Below are positions 12,635 to 23,003 of a stretch of DNA of 64,000 bases, piece after piece. Source of the stretch: Adiantum capillus-veneris. Lineage: Eukaryota; Streptophyta; Polypodiopsida; Polypodiales; Pteridaceae. The number at the start of each line of letters is the position of its first letter. The first letter of the stretch is position 1. The stretch covers positions 42,812,598-42,876,597 of the forward strand of contig CM043962.1 in the NCBI GenBank assembly GCA_014529385.2, in the 5' to 3' direction. The notes beneath the pieces were generated by a model. That model was not told the origin of the DNA. It saw only the letters and a list, made by a program, of their open reading frames with translations, and did not search any database. The translations under genes were made by a program, and so were the position numbers.

Positions 12635-13664
12635 CTATTTGCTTGAGAGACTTGCCTCCTCCTTGGGCACATTTTCTTCATGAGAGATCTCCTTGTTTTT
12701 ATTATTCTTTTCCTCATATGCCTTGCGATGCATATTTTGTTGCTTAATAGTGCGATCTTCACATACAAAACATTTTGTATCCCTCAAATAGATCCAACTA
12801 TTATCAAGGATAATCTTTCGCTTGGTCTCATCCGGCATGGTGTATACAATTGGCCGTTCTCCCGAGCGAGGAGCTCTTTGCTTCCCCACTCTATGTGCTC
12901 CATAGACCATAACTCCGGACATGCCAAAGTGGGTTTTGAAGAAATCTTCAATAACAATGGCAAGAGAAGGAGGTGTCTCTAACTTCTCTTCGGGAATTCC
13001 ACGAATAACAATGTTCTTGGAACGTCGCTCCCGTTCCTTCAACTCCTCCATATCCACATTCTCAACATTCTTTGTTTGAACCATAGCTTGCATGAGTGAG
13101 GAATTAGAAACCACATTGCTACCACATACATCAGCCCAAGACTTGTTTGTGCATACATTTTTCATGTCGCATACATCCCGGCTCATAGTGTCAAATTTCT
13201 CCTCTTTCAATACATGGTCTTGCTCTACTTTGCTCATCCGCTCCTTCAAAGCATTCAAGTCCACAAGAGAGCGTTTACATTCCTTGACTTCCTCTTCAAG
13301 TTGCATCAAACGTGTTGTTTGTATCTCAAGTGTCATTCTCCATTGCAAGTGCTCGTAAGTCTTCGCCTTGTTTGTTTACGGTCTCTTGCAATGATACCAA
13401 GTACGCCATGATCATGGTTTCCGATGATCATGGCACACTAAGTACCCTTAGTGTGCCATTCTCCATTGCAAGTGCTCGTAAGTCTTCGCCTTGTTTGTTT
13501 ACGGTCTCTTGCAATGATACCAAGTACGCCATGATCATGGTTTTCGATGTCGTTGGTTGGGTGGTTGTGTTGCTATCTCCACACTTAGGAGATTTTGGAT
13601 CATTTTTCACAATGGTTGTTGACCTTGTTGAAGAAGAAGAACCCTTGCGAGTGCCGGAAGACAT
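12635..13664 (-). pseudogene. LINE-1 ORF1: coiled-coil RNA-binding protein
   Basis: The likely start is the ATG at 13664 (MSSGTRKGSSSSTRSTT), a Ser/Thr-rich basic N-terminus. A heptad-like segment follows (TTRLMQLEEEVKECKRSL, LKERMSKVEQD), then an RRM-like domain with NIVIRGIPEE, FFKTHFGM, AHRVGK and RPIVYTMPDETKRKIIL, as in L1-type ORF1 proteins. It ends in a charged Lys/Asn/Glu tail at 12635. ORF1 proteins coat LINE RNA and act as chaperones. A 123-bp tandem duplication with an inserted hairpin and a frameshift near 13340 separate the N-terminal piece from the rest. The segment 12635-13348 remains open. Confidence 0.85.
13334..13545. repeat. 123-bp tandem duplication with hairpin, inside LINE-1 ORF1
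   Basis: The roughly 89-bp sequence beginning CATTCTCCATTGCAAGTGC at 13334 recurs at 13457 almost unchanged. Between the copies lies GGCACACTAAG TACC CTTAGTGTGCC (13430-13455), a perfect 11-bp stem with a 4-nt loop, next to the palindrome CCATGATCATGG. The near identity of the copies points to a recent event. Confidence 0.9.
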
Positions 13665-13884
13665 TGTATGTAAAATAGGAGATGAGAATCAATTTTGTTG
13701 AACCTGTTCACTTTGGAAATGCTGCTACAGAAACGCCTTCCATAACTTTGAAAATTTCTGTCTTTACATCAATGCGTAGAGGACTTCGTGCTCTTCGATT
13801 GAGGCTATAGATCATCCAAATCGGAGTTCGGATGAAAAAGTTATGATCAAAAGAGTGGACTGCTGTCTACTAGGTCAAAAAACG

Positions 13885-13887
<3 letters not shown>

Positions 13888-13931
<44 letters not shown>

Positions 13932-13986
13932 GAGGGTGAGAGTGTATGTGTGTGTGGGTGTATGTGTGGGTGAGTGTGTGTGGGGG

Positions 13987-14040
<54 letters not shown>
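13888..14040. repeat. Compound (GA)n-(GT)n-(GA)n microsatellite
   Basis: (GA)20 at 13888-13927, a GT-rich spacer, then (GA)25 at 13990-14040. It lies at the 5' border of LINE-1 and probably represents the other side of the LINE's microsatellite target. Confidence 0.9.
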
Positions 14041-14042
<2 letters not shown>

Positions 14043-14048
14043 CTGTCT

Positions 14049-14108
14049 CCCTCCACTTGTCACTATATCACGTGGAGTCCCTCCACTTGTCACTATATCA
14101 CGTGGAGT
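14049..14108. repeat. Two identical 30-bp direct repeats with internal dyad
   Basis: The 30-bp unit begins CCCTCCACTTGTCACTATAT and ends CACGTGGAGT. It occurs twice head to tail without mismatch. Each unit contains the inverted pair CTCCAC/GTGGAG and a CACGTG core. Confidence 0.9.
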
Positions 14109-14524
14109 CGGGGGCCAAAGAGGATCTAGGGCCCAAATTTGGGGGCAGGCTTTGATCTCAACCGTCCGATGATTGATCGCTCGATGAATCAGGAGTGAAC
14201 AAAAGGTGGATAAACTACGGGGTGAACGCGGAAGATAGTGTCTCTCTACTGTGCAGACATGATCACTGACACCGTCTCGGGTTTGCCCCGCGCCCTGTGA
14301 GGCAGATACATTAGGGGTGAATTCGAGGTGGATAAATAAGGGTGAACTCGGGACGCTGTTTTTGCCCTTAATTCCCTCCCACCGATAGCCAGGGGTAGAA
14401 AGGGGGTAGCCCTTGGCCAAGTTGAGGCGTTCGCTCAAGAGTCAGTCCACACGGGTCCCTCAATGAACCCATGGGTGCTCACTTTGCTTCTAGACGGGAA
14501 CTGCTGTAGCGTACTTACGATACA
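14109..14524. other. Unassigned GC-richer stretch
   Basis: No gene recognised. The sequence is GC-richer than the region to the left, contains GGGGGCCAAAGAGGATC and CACCGTCTCGGGTTTGCC, and could be LTR or transposon flank. Nothing confirms that. Confidence 0.3.
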
Positions 14525-14635
14525 TGAGAGAGAGAGAGAGAGAGAGTCTTGCCAAGAGCTTGCAGCGAACGCGATGCTGGGAGTGGTCTCGAAGGTAGCA
14601 TTTAAATTTTAAGTGCCCCCCCCCCCCCGCGCCCC

Positions 14636-14731
<96 letters not shown>

Positions 14732-14775
14732 TGTCACTCGTGGGTGCAGCTTTAATGCGGGGTTGAGAGGTAAGC

Positions 14776-14811
<36 letters not shown>
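14525..14811. repeat. Cluster of (GA)n, poly-C, (CT)n, (CA)n, (GA)n arrays
   Basis: Five simple repeats lie within 290 bp: (GA)n at 14525-14546, a C run near 14619-14638, (CT)n at 14642-14684 running straight into (CA)n at 14685-14729, and (GA)n at 14779-14811. All open frames across it are Ser/Leu, Thr/His or Arg/Glu artefacts. Confidence 0.95.
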
Positions 14812-14812
<1 letters not shown>

Positions 14813-15689
14813 CTGCAATGTGTTTTGTGTTTGAGAAACTGTGTTTACCGCTTAGAGTAACGGCCGTTTAATTAGGACATTGACTTTGTGGAAGTCTTAT
14901 TATTGGTCGCATGCTTAATGCGGAGTCGCAACCTCGTTTTCAACATCAGAGTGTCTAGCATGCTGGAAAACCCATCATTCATATCAATTCTGCGACATGG
15001 CATTAATATAAACAGGGCTATTGGGCACTTTATAGTCTTCAGAATGTTGAGAAGCGCATTTCGGTCCATGAAGACATGGATATTCACATAAGTTTGGCCT
15101 TATTCAAGGGCTATCCTTGGCAGAAATAGGTGTTTTGGGGCTGAGAAAAATCTTTTTTTTCACCTAATCATTGGTGCAAAATAATTGCGATGTAAAGCTT
15201 TATGTAGAGGGCGACCTTTTTGACACCCATCATCATGTGTAGTTCTTCAATTGAGTTGAGGGTGCTTGTGTCGTGGTAAGGATCTTCAACTTTGATATAG
15301 ACACTAAAAAAGTGTCAGATAGATGGTCAATGTTCTCCTTTGTTTCTTCCTCAGGTAAAATACCTTGTGTAAATACGAAAACTATAAGCTTTGTATTGAA
15401 CAAAGAGAAAACTTTTGAGAACCTATTTTCGTGAATGCTTCGATACAAAAACTGAGGCCTTTAAACTAAAGGGTTCAAACTAGAATGTTGGATAACAATC
15501 ATCAATCACATGGTTCACATTGAACATTCATATCTTGATTTATAGAGGACATTCCACATTCACATTGTCATCTCAGTTTGCATTGGAGTTCAAATGCCAC
15601 ATTAGGCCTGCATTGGATCTATTGATCTAGTTATCACATTTTGGGGGCATTGAAGGAATGAAGACAGGAGAGCATAAAGAGGAGACAAA

Positions 15690-15692
<3 letters not shown>
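14812..15692. other. Unassigned stretch
   Basis: No gene, terminal repeat or structural RNA recognised. Open frames are short and without family motifs. Confidence 0.35.

Positions 15693-15762
<70 letters not shown>
15693..15762. repeat. (GA)n microsatellite, (TC)n tail of LINE-2
   Basis: About 35 GA units immediately left of the LINE-2 3' end. On the minus strand the LINE reads GAAATGAAATG-type sequence directly into (TC)n. Confidence 0.95.
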
Positions 15763-15766
<4 letters not shown>

Positions 15767-18700
15767 AAATGAAATGTTATATTAACGTCTTCAAAAGGCC
15801 AAAGTGACCTATGAGACCAGAAAGTTACAATGTGGTGGATCTGATACAAAGTCAGAGTAACAAGATGACAAAATGACAGAATGACAAAATAAAATACTAC
15901 GGAATCCTAAACTGCTAGGTGTGGACTAAGCAGCTAAACAACTATCTGGGATAGCTAGATCACAGGAGATCCAGCATCGGTCATTGGCGGATCTCATCAA
16001 TCTCCTCCATGGTCAGTAGTTTGACCGGGCGTCGTGCATGTCGAGCCAGAGTGACCCGAATCCTCTGATGCAGCCTCTGTCGATTCTGTGTAGTCCTTTG
16101 TAGTCGTGGGCGTCTAGATCTTTCTAGCTCAGTCGCTCGGTCGATCAGTATGCCTTTGGTGTAAAGCGACGGGCTCTGTTGTGGTAGTAACTCCTCCGGG
16201 TGTCCAGTGGCAGCTCTAAAGAAGTCTGTGATCTGTCTCTGAGACTGGCTAGCCTCTCCTCTCATCAGGCTCTCTCTGTGTCTACGCAGCTCAAGCAAAA
16301 ACAAACCCAGGCATCTTTGATCCTCGTACCGCATGACTCTAGAGAATGGTCCAAGGCCCTCTCTGAACAAGCAATGGAAGCGGCCTCATATCTCGTAGTA
16401 GACGGGGCAGTGGCATGTGTAGTGCAACTTTGTCTCAGGCTCGATGTCACATAGGGGGCATGTCCTGGCCTTTGCTGGTATTCTGTTGTATCTCCTGGTC
16501 TCGATCCGCAGCTAGTGTGAAGATGTGTGTATCTGGCCAATAGCACATCGTATTCCATGAGACAAGTGGGTGTCCATGTATCTGGGCCTCGTCATAAAAC
16601 CATCCTCCGTAAGCTGGAGGAGATGCTCTCTGTAGAAAGCCATCTTCGTGCCTAGCTCTTGTGCTGGCTGTATCCATGTCCTCTTGGTGTCTAGCTGAGT
16701 CAAATCCTGGCGAACGAGCCTGGTTATCTCGGACTGTGTAATAGTCAGAGAGGGCACATGTAGTGAGTACTGGAAGGGGGGCAATCTGTCTATTATGCTG
16801 AACCCATGTGCCTGAAACCATGATGTCATCTCCCCGTACCAGCATGCTGTATCTCCCTGCATGGCTAACTGTCGAGAGGACTCAAGTGCAAGGCGTGCAT
16901 ATCTGTCTCTGGGAAGTTCCCATATGCGGTGTATGAAGGAGACAGATCTGGTGAGCGCCTCAACCACCAGTGGGGGGGCAGCTAGCTCTGCTCGTACAAT
17001 AGCAGGTGGTACTGAAGCCTTGGCTCTAATGAGCCGCGAGATCATAGAGACCAGAGGCTTCTCCATGTCGCCCCATCCATCACTGCGGCCTGTCCTCCCA
17101 TGATGATCCAGTGAAGGTCCCCAAATCTCAGCTCCATAAAGCAATGCAGAAGCCACCAGAGTGTCAAAGAGCCAGAGCTTCGTCCGAGGCTCGTGAAACT
17201 GAACCTGTGAACACATCCTTTCCAATCTACCCAATGTTGCATGGGCTCTGGTCAATCTAGTCTCTGCTGCCCTCCTTAATGAAAATGGTGGCCCACTAAA
17301 AACCACTCCAAGGTAAGTGTAAGCAACTGTATACTCCACCTTCTCCTGGCCGTATGTGAAGGCGGGTGCTGACCTCCTAATCCACTGTGGGGTGGTATTA
17401 AATACCATGACCTTGGTTTTACCAAGGTTTACGGACAAACCACTTTCTTGGGCAAACCTATGCAAAGCATCCAAGTGACGTTGCATCCCCTCCGGAGAGT
17501 TGGAGATCAACACAATATCATCAGCATATAACAAAAGTGGAATCCATGTCCCTACCAGCTGTGCACCTCTATCACCATCTCTCTCAATGTAGTCAGAAAC
17601 CTCATCTACATACATACCAAATAGAGTAGGAGAGAGCGGGTAGCCCTGCTTCACCCCTCACCCCAAAAGTGGAGTAAACCGGTGTGGATAGACCCTTTGG
17701 GGTACGTACATGCCCCACTACTGACCTGTATAATGCCATGACCCCCCAAATGAGCTCTTTGGGTACTCCCATCTGCTGTAATCTGCGCATCAATCTAGCT
17801 CTGGGCACTGTGTCAAATGCTTTGCGGAAATTCACAAAGCTACAATAGATCCGTCTTCCATGCGCTTTGCCCTCCTCAATGATGGCTCTGAGTGTCAAGA
17901 TATGGTCAAGAGTAGAAAAACCCCTCCTGAAACCTGCCTGCCCGGCTGCGCGTATCCCCTCCCTCTCTGCCCATCTACTCAGCTGTTGCTCAAGAATAGA
18001 TGCGTACAACCGTGCCAATGTGTGTCCAATCATGATAGTGCGATAGTTCCCAGGCTCCATAGGGTCTCCTGACTTGAAGATAGGTACAATAGTAGATAGG
18101 CTCCAAGTATCAAGCAAGCCCTCACACATGGCACGGTTAAACATAACTGCTAGAAGCTCTGCTAGTAAATCTCTGGCATGCGTGAAATGCTCAGCCACTA
18201 GGCCATCATGATCATATGCTCTCCCAGTCCTCATCCTGTCAATGGCCTTCCTCACCATCTCAGCGGTGAAAAAAGCACATGTGTGTGGGCATGGATCGGG
18301 GGGGTTGGGAAGGAATTGTGGACAAAGATGATGCATACTGCCCCCAAGCCTTTGTAGAAGTGATGGCAGGGGGGGGGGGGGGAGTGCTCATGAAAGAGCC
18401 TCCATGCCTCACGTGAGTCCTGACTCGAGAATAGCTGGTATAGATCTTGCTCTAGGCGAGCCAAAAAAGCCCTCTTCTTCTGCCGCACTAGGCGTCGGAA
18501 GTCAATCTGTGAGACTGCCTGTGAGTGATGTCCCCCAAAAGCACCTCCTTCAGCTCTAGTGTCCCGGCATTCCTCATCATACCAGCTGTTCTGGGGCATG
18601 CTTCCCGAACGGCGTCTCTGCTCAGGCTGGGTATGTGGGTATGCCTCTGCTGCTGCATCATGTAGTGTCTGTGTCAGTATAGTAGTAAGCTCCTCCAGAG

Positions 18701-18840
18701 GTTGCCTTGGATCCTCTGTGCAGAGGCATCTGTAGATCCCATCTATGTATACAGAGTCCGTCTCCCGTGTAAAGGTGTAGCGAGTAGGGGCTGCTGCTCG
18801 TCGCCTGTGTGCTACACTAAACTGAAAAGAAATGGTCAGT
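15763..18840 (-). mobile_element. LINE-2, 3' part (interrupted by Ty3 family A)
   Basis: The minus-strand LINE body holds RT and 3' UTR. At 18840 it is cut by a complete LTR element; its endonuclease continues beyond that element at 25544. The flanking TCAGT duplication (18836-18840 and 25544-25548) proves the interruption is an insertion. The 3' UTR (15763-15980) contains the family 3' signature, including TTAACGTCTTCAA at 15782 and GACCTATGAGACC. Confidence 0.9.
15981..18599 (-). pseudogene. LINE-2 ORF2, reverse transcriptase part
   Basis: Minus-strand pieces from N to C: the linker (18252-18599); RT fingers with QAGFRRGFSTLDHILTLR and FDTVPRARLMRRL (17602-18336); the RT palm with GYPLSPTLFGM and catalytic LLLYADDIVLIS (16512-17654); a C-terminal zinc motif (CPLCDIEPETKLHYTCHC) near 16430-16470; and a basic tail with SRRPRLQRTTQNRQRLHQRI (15981-16370). 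At least three frameshifts and several stops break it. It is the same LINE type as LINE-1 but clearly diverged, and its tail matches the truncated LINE copy at 30 kb. Confidence 0.9.
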
Positions 18841-19450
18841 TGTCACAAAGTGATGATGTGGCGGACAGCAAAAACCCTAATTTCTGCCAGAAACCCTAAA
18901 ATTCCTGCAAACCCTAATTTTTGCCAAAAACCCTAATTTCCGAAAATCGCGGAGGCTGATTTTTTTTTTGTTTTTTTTTTGGGGATATTTTGAGCGACGC
19001 AAATCTCAGCTTTTGGCCAAAAAAAAAAGAAGCATAATTGCTTTTTTTATTGCTCTCATTGAGAGAGAGAGAGAGAATTTGCTTTTGCTTTCAGAAAACT
19101 CTCTGTGAGAGAGGGAAAAGAGATTTTGCTTTCAGGGCTTTTGATTTTAAGCTTTTGGGGCTCTGCTTTTGGGCATCCCTTGTAACCTTTAAATTAGTGG
19201 TGAGGGCCTCACTTCTCAGAGCATCTGGACGCAGAGTCTGAGAGTGAATCCTGACCCACTCTCTTGTACTTTGAATTGATTAATACAAAAAGAAATACCG
19301 AAAGGGGCGCCAGTCTTTGGGGCCAATATCTCCAGGCACGGAACTCCGCCGGGCCAGTGCAAATCTATTGTGATCTCTGAATTGTTTTGAAGTGGTTATT
19401 TGGTGGTGTCGCGATTAATTCTTGACTTGGGAGTGTCCAAGTCTGTTACA
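18841..19450 (+). repeat. 5' LTR of family A
   Basis: 610 bp, starting TGTCACAAAGTGATGATGTG and ending GTCTGTTACA. The U3 start has a GATGATGTGGCGG box, followed by four telobox-type AAACCCTAA motifs within about 80 bp, a short (GA)n at 19062-19076, and a conserved AAATACCGAAAGGGGCGCC block near 19293-19311. A second LTR lies at 24911-25543 and an inverted solo copy at 27935-28485. Confidence 0.95.
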
Positions 19451-19451
19451 G

Positions 19452-19463
19452 TGGTATCAGAGT
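19452..19463 (+). promoter_or_regulatory. Primer binding site, tRNA-iMet type (family A)
   Basis: TGGTATCAGAGT begins two bases after the 5' LTR. It matches the usual plant LTR primer site complementary to the 3' end of initiator tRNA-Met (TGGTATCAGAGC) except for the last base. Confidence 0.9.
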
Positions 19464-19522
19464 ACGACTGATTTCTCTTCTACGGGAAATCCGATCCCCG
19501 AATTTTTTTTTCCGCGGCACCT

Positions 19523-21046
19523 ATGGCTTCAGGCAATGATTAGTCTACTCCCTCTGCATCTGGAGATGCAGGCTGGGATCACAATGAAGATTTAGACAGA
19601 GAGTATGGCCCGCCTCGGCCTACTCAGGCGGAGCAAAGAAAGATGGAGCGTCGTCAATTGATTGGCGATGCAACAAAGATGATGCTCAATTTTGCCAGGG
19701 ACCCGAAGATGGCAAAATATTTGAACCAGACCTCTTTGGAAGAGGTACAGATGGAGTGGCACAGAACCACAACACCACTCCCGAAACCTGCTCTCAAGAA
19801 ACCTTCTGCCTCCAAGAAATATACGGAGAAGGAATTGGAGAACGTGGTTGATGCACGGACTGCTCAGCTTTTCGACGTGCAAAAGAAGAACAAAAAGCAC
19901 GGCAAAAAGCAGAAGAAAGGCACTGACTTCCCGGGATATTTGGGTCGTCGACAAGGCAAAGAAACTGAAGAAGCGCGTCAAGTTTGAAGGCCTACCCAGT
20001 TCTTCTTCTTCTTCTTCTTCTTCTTCTAACAGTTCTTCTAGCTCTTCAGACTCGAGCGAAGAAGACAGGAAAGGCAAAAAGCGAAGCAAGAAACAACGCT
20101 TTGGAAAGGGCAAGAAAAAGGCAAAGAAGTCTAAGTCTCGCCCAATGAGTGACACTGCTACAGAGGACTCGTCTACGGACAGTTCTGACGCTGGCAACGG
20201 AAACTTTTATGCGAACAAGAAGAATTTTTACAAAGCCAACCAGTATGACTTTCTCGAAGATAAAAGCAAGAAAGTCCGAGAGTTTAAGGAAGGTGGCCAA
20301 GGACTTAAGTTTGATACTTGTTTGGGATACTCCGATGCTTCGAAGGCTTTTGTCTTTTATACAGCAGTTTGACATCGCTTTCGCGGGAGGACGCTACTCA
20401 GAGCACTCCAAGATTCGGAGAGCTGCCTCTTATTTTAAGGGGAATGCTCGCATTTGGTGGTCCACGCTTCTATTAAACAAGATTGTGCCAGCTACATGGC
20501 TGAAATTCAAGAGGCTTTTTACTTCTTCTTGGTTGACTCAAGAGTTTGAGCGAGATATACGAGCTGCTTGGAACCATCTTCGGATGACCAAGAAAGATAC
20601 AATCAATGCTTATTGTGAAAGATTCTGGAGCTCTTTTCTACCCGCCTCTTCATTCAAGAAGATCTCATTCAGAGAACAGATTGAGCGGTTCACCTTGGGT
20701 CTACCCACAGAGATCCGAGATCGCTGCTTGGAACAGAAGTCAGCTTCTATTCAGGAGTTGATGAGTCATGCGAAGCGGGGCTTTGGCATTCACTCTGGCA
20801 GTCTGACCTACCCCACAGATGAGGCCATGACACAACGAGCTGAACAGACTTCTGGGAATGAAAGTAGAAAGAAAAAGAGCAACCCAGAGAGAAAAGGATG
20901 CAGGACCCAAGCTTACTCCTGAGGAGAGAGCTCGCTTCATCAGAGAGGGGAAGTGCTTTGGATGCGGGGAACAGGGACATATCTCTGCGAAGTGTCCTAA
21001 TAAGGCAAAGAAAGAACAGAATGATAAAGAACGACGACAGGCCTGA
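19523..21046 (+). pseudogene. Family A gag (capsid, Ser-rich region, zinc knuckle)
   Basis: The reading frame opens at ATG 19523 but has TAG as codon 7 (19541-19543). The later in-frame ATG at 19643 could be a fallback start. The order is a basic N-terminal region, a run of Ser (about 19999-20040) leading into Asp/Glu and Lys-rich segments resembling an SR/acidic-basic linker, the retrotransposon capsid region with KIRRAASYFKGNARIWWSTLL (20411-20470) and REQIERFTLGLP, and a CCHC zinc knuckle CFGCGEQGHISAKC (20955-20996). Gag forms the particle that packages element RNA. Frameshifts occur near 19950, 20345 and 20880. The Ser-rich block and capsid match the gag of family E at 57.2-58.5 kb. Confidence 0.88.
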
Positions 21047-21577
21047 GAGTTCGGGAGCAACTGAGGAATGTGGCAGAAAAGGCAGATAGAAAAGTAGAAC
21101 TCGTACCACATGGCGTGGGACCTGCACTGAATCAAATGAATGAAAGTACAAACTTTGCCACTTTTTGGGGCAAAGTGAAGGATCAAGAAGCTCTTTTGAA
21201 GGAGCCAAGGCCAACTTCTTTTCACTTGGAATTGGCGGCTCGATTTGGAATTACGCGCCCGACAGACTGACGCCACAGGCGGAGGTAGTTCGACTTGCAC
21301 CCGGATGGGATGTTGCCATTACACCGAGCATTGGCAAACTTCGTTTGCAATGACAGGGGTGTTCAGGGCACGCGAGTGACGTTCTACTCGGGATCCCTTG
21401 GTACCACAAGAACTACGCCGTGGTTGACTACCGGGCCGAGAAAGCGACTTTGATAAATGAAGGGCTTAGAGATTGTACTTGATGAACTTCAGAGAGAACT
21501 GAACGATGGATAAAGGTTGAATATAGTTTTGACCTGATCAAAAGAACGCCAAGATTTTTTCTCCACACTTATGTCGG
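21047..21577 (+). pseudogene. Family A protease region, degraded
   Basis: Between zinc knuckle and RT only the end of an aspartic protease is readable (FYSGIPWYHKNYAVVDYRAEK, about 21380-21440), matching the ILG(I/M)PW motif that closes Ty3 proteases. I find no D-[ST]-G active site, so the catalytic half is deleted or scrambled. Confidence 0.6.
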
Positions 21578-22995
21578 TTGCTTTTCGGAGGGCCTAAAGA
21601 TCAAACCATCGATCTGATACTTGGAAGCACGCCACCTATTCGGCCACCTTACCACCAGAAAAAGATTATGAATCAACTGAAAGACCTCTTAGAAAAGGGT
21701 CTTCTCCAGCCTAGTACTTCACCATATTGCTCTCCAGTGTTCTTGGTTTTGAAGAACGGATCTTGGAGAATGTGCATCGATTACAGAGCTCTCAACAAAA
21801 TCACCATCAAGAAGAGATTTCCGATCCCTAGGATCGATGATATACTCGACAGGTTACAAGGATCTTCGTGCTTTAGCAGGATTGACTTGAAGAGTGGATA
21901 TCATCAGATCAGGATCGCGCCGGGAGACGTCTACAAGGCAGCCTTTCGGACGACTTTTGGGTTATTTGAGTTTTTGGTGATGCCTTTTGGCTTAACCAAT
22001 GCTCCGACGACATTTAACCGGATGATGGACAGGATTTTTAGAGAGTACAGGCTATTTGTTGGCACTTTCTTTGACGACATCATTGTTTTCTCCAAGAATG
22101 AGGCAGAACACAGAGATCATCTGCTTCAGGTCTTTCAGGCATTACGAGATCACAAGTTAGTGATAAATGCAAAGAAAAGTGAATTTTTCCTACCAGAGAT
22201 ACACTTTTTGGGACACAGTGTGTCAACAACAGGAGTGCAAATGGATCCGGCCAAGATAGAGACTATCCGTGATTGGCCCGACTTGAGGAATGTCCATGAA
22301 GTTAGAAGCTTCTTGGGACTGTGTTCGTACTACAGGCGGTTCATACGAAAGTTTGCAGAGGTAGCTTCCCCTCTGCATACCTTGACATAGAAAGGAGTAC
22401 CTTTTTTTCGTGGGGACCCACAGAGGTGACTGCCTTTCAGACATTGAAAGAGAAATTGATTGCGGGACCTATTTTGACTTTGTCGGATTTGCAGAAGTCA
22501 TTTGAAGTATATTGTGATGCTTTTGGTCGTAGTCTGGGTGCGGTCTTGATGCAAGAAGGCCATGTCATAGCTTACGAGAGCCGTTTGTTCTCTAGGCCGG
22601 AGATGACAACACAGATATATGAGAAAGAGCTTTTGGCGGTTATCCATGCTCTTACTCAGTGGCGGCATTACCTACTCGGAGCGGATTTTACTGTCTTTAT
22701 AGACCATCAGAGTTTGCGCTACTTCTTGTCATAGAAGCAGCTTTCGGAAAAGCAGATGCGGTGGGCGAACATCTTGTCACAGTTTCACTTTCAGATTGTC
22801 CATGTGCAGGGACAGAAGAATGTGGTGGCAGATGCTTTGTCTCGGAAACCGTTGGTTCTGGCTATTTCCGCGATACATCATAGGAGCTTCGAGGATATGG
22901 TCAATCAGTATGCCACAGATACAGATTCTGCAGATATTTTCACACGGATACGGGATGGGGAGACAGTAGCTAGATACTCCCTTCGGGAAGGCTGA
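21578..22995 (+). pseudogene. Family A reverse transcriptase and RNase H
   Basis: The RT is well preserved from 21578 to 22390: WRMCIDYRALNKITIKKRFP, FSRIDLKSGYHQIRI, FRTTFGLFEFLVMPFGLTNAP and catalytic TFFDDIIVFS (the FxDD form common in Ty3), then FLGHSV and VRSFLGLCSYYRRFI. A TAG at 22388-22390 ends the frame. After a small shift the RNase H follows: FEVYCDAFGRSLGAVL (catalytic D), YEKELLAVIHAL (catalytic E), FIDHQSLRYFLS (catalytic D), then TAG at 22732-22734 and VVADALSRKP. Both stops lie where glutamine would be expected, consistent with CAG to TAG changes. A further shift near 22990 separates integrase. Confidence 0.93.
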
Positions 22996-23003
22996 AAAAG
23001 ACT

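Larger units (their letters stand above)
9204..13887 (-). mobile_element. LINE-1: near full-length non-LTR retrotransposon
   Basis: A minus-strand LINE of about 4.7 kb with ORF1 (coiled coil plus RNA-binding domain) and ORF2 (APE endonuclease, reverse transcriptase, C-terminal zinc motif). Its 3' end shares the GACCTATG.GACCA block with three other LINE 3' ends in this window and finishes in (TC)n instead of poly(A). Its 5' side, near 13887, also abuts (GA)n, so the element appears embedded in a GA/CT microsatellite. ORF1 carries a frameshift and a tandem duplication, and ORF2 has frameshifts near 11600, 11000 and 9700. Damage is otherwise light, suggesting moderately recent insertion. The 5' limit is inferred from the microsatellite edge. 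Confidence 0.88.

Noticed and set aside
14490-14834. Open frames rich in Ser-Leu, Arg-Glu, Thr-His or Cys-Val
   Set aside because: They are translations of dinucleotide arrays and occur in every frame of the GA/CT/CA tracts here and at 1.2, 9.1, 13.9, 15.7, 29.9, 39.5 and 60.6 kb. They do not support genes.
20740-21300. Long minus-strand open frames opposite family A gag
   Set aside because: They are antisense shadows of the zinc-knuckle region with no motif of their own.
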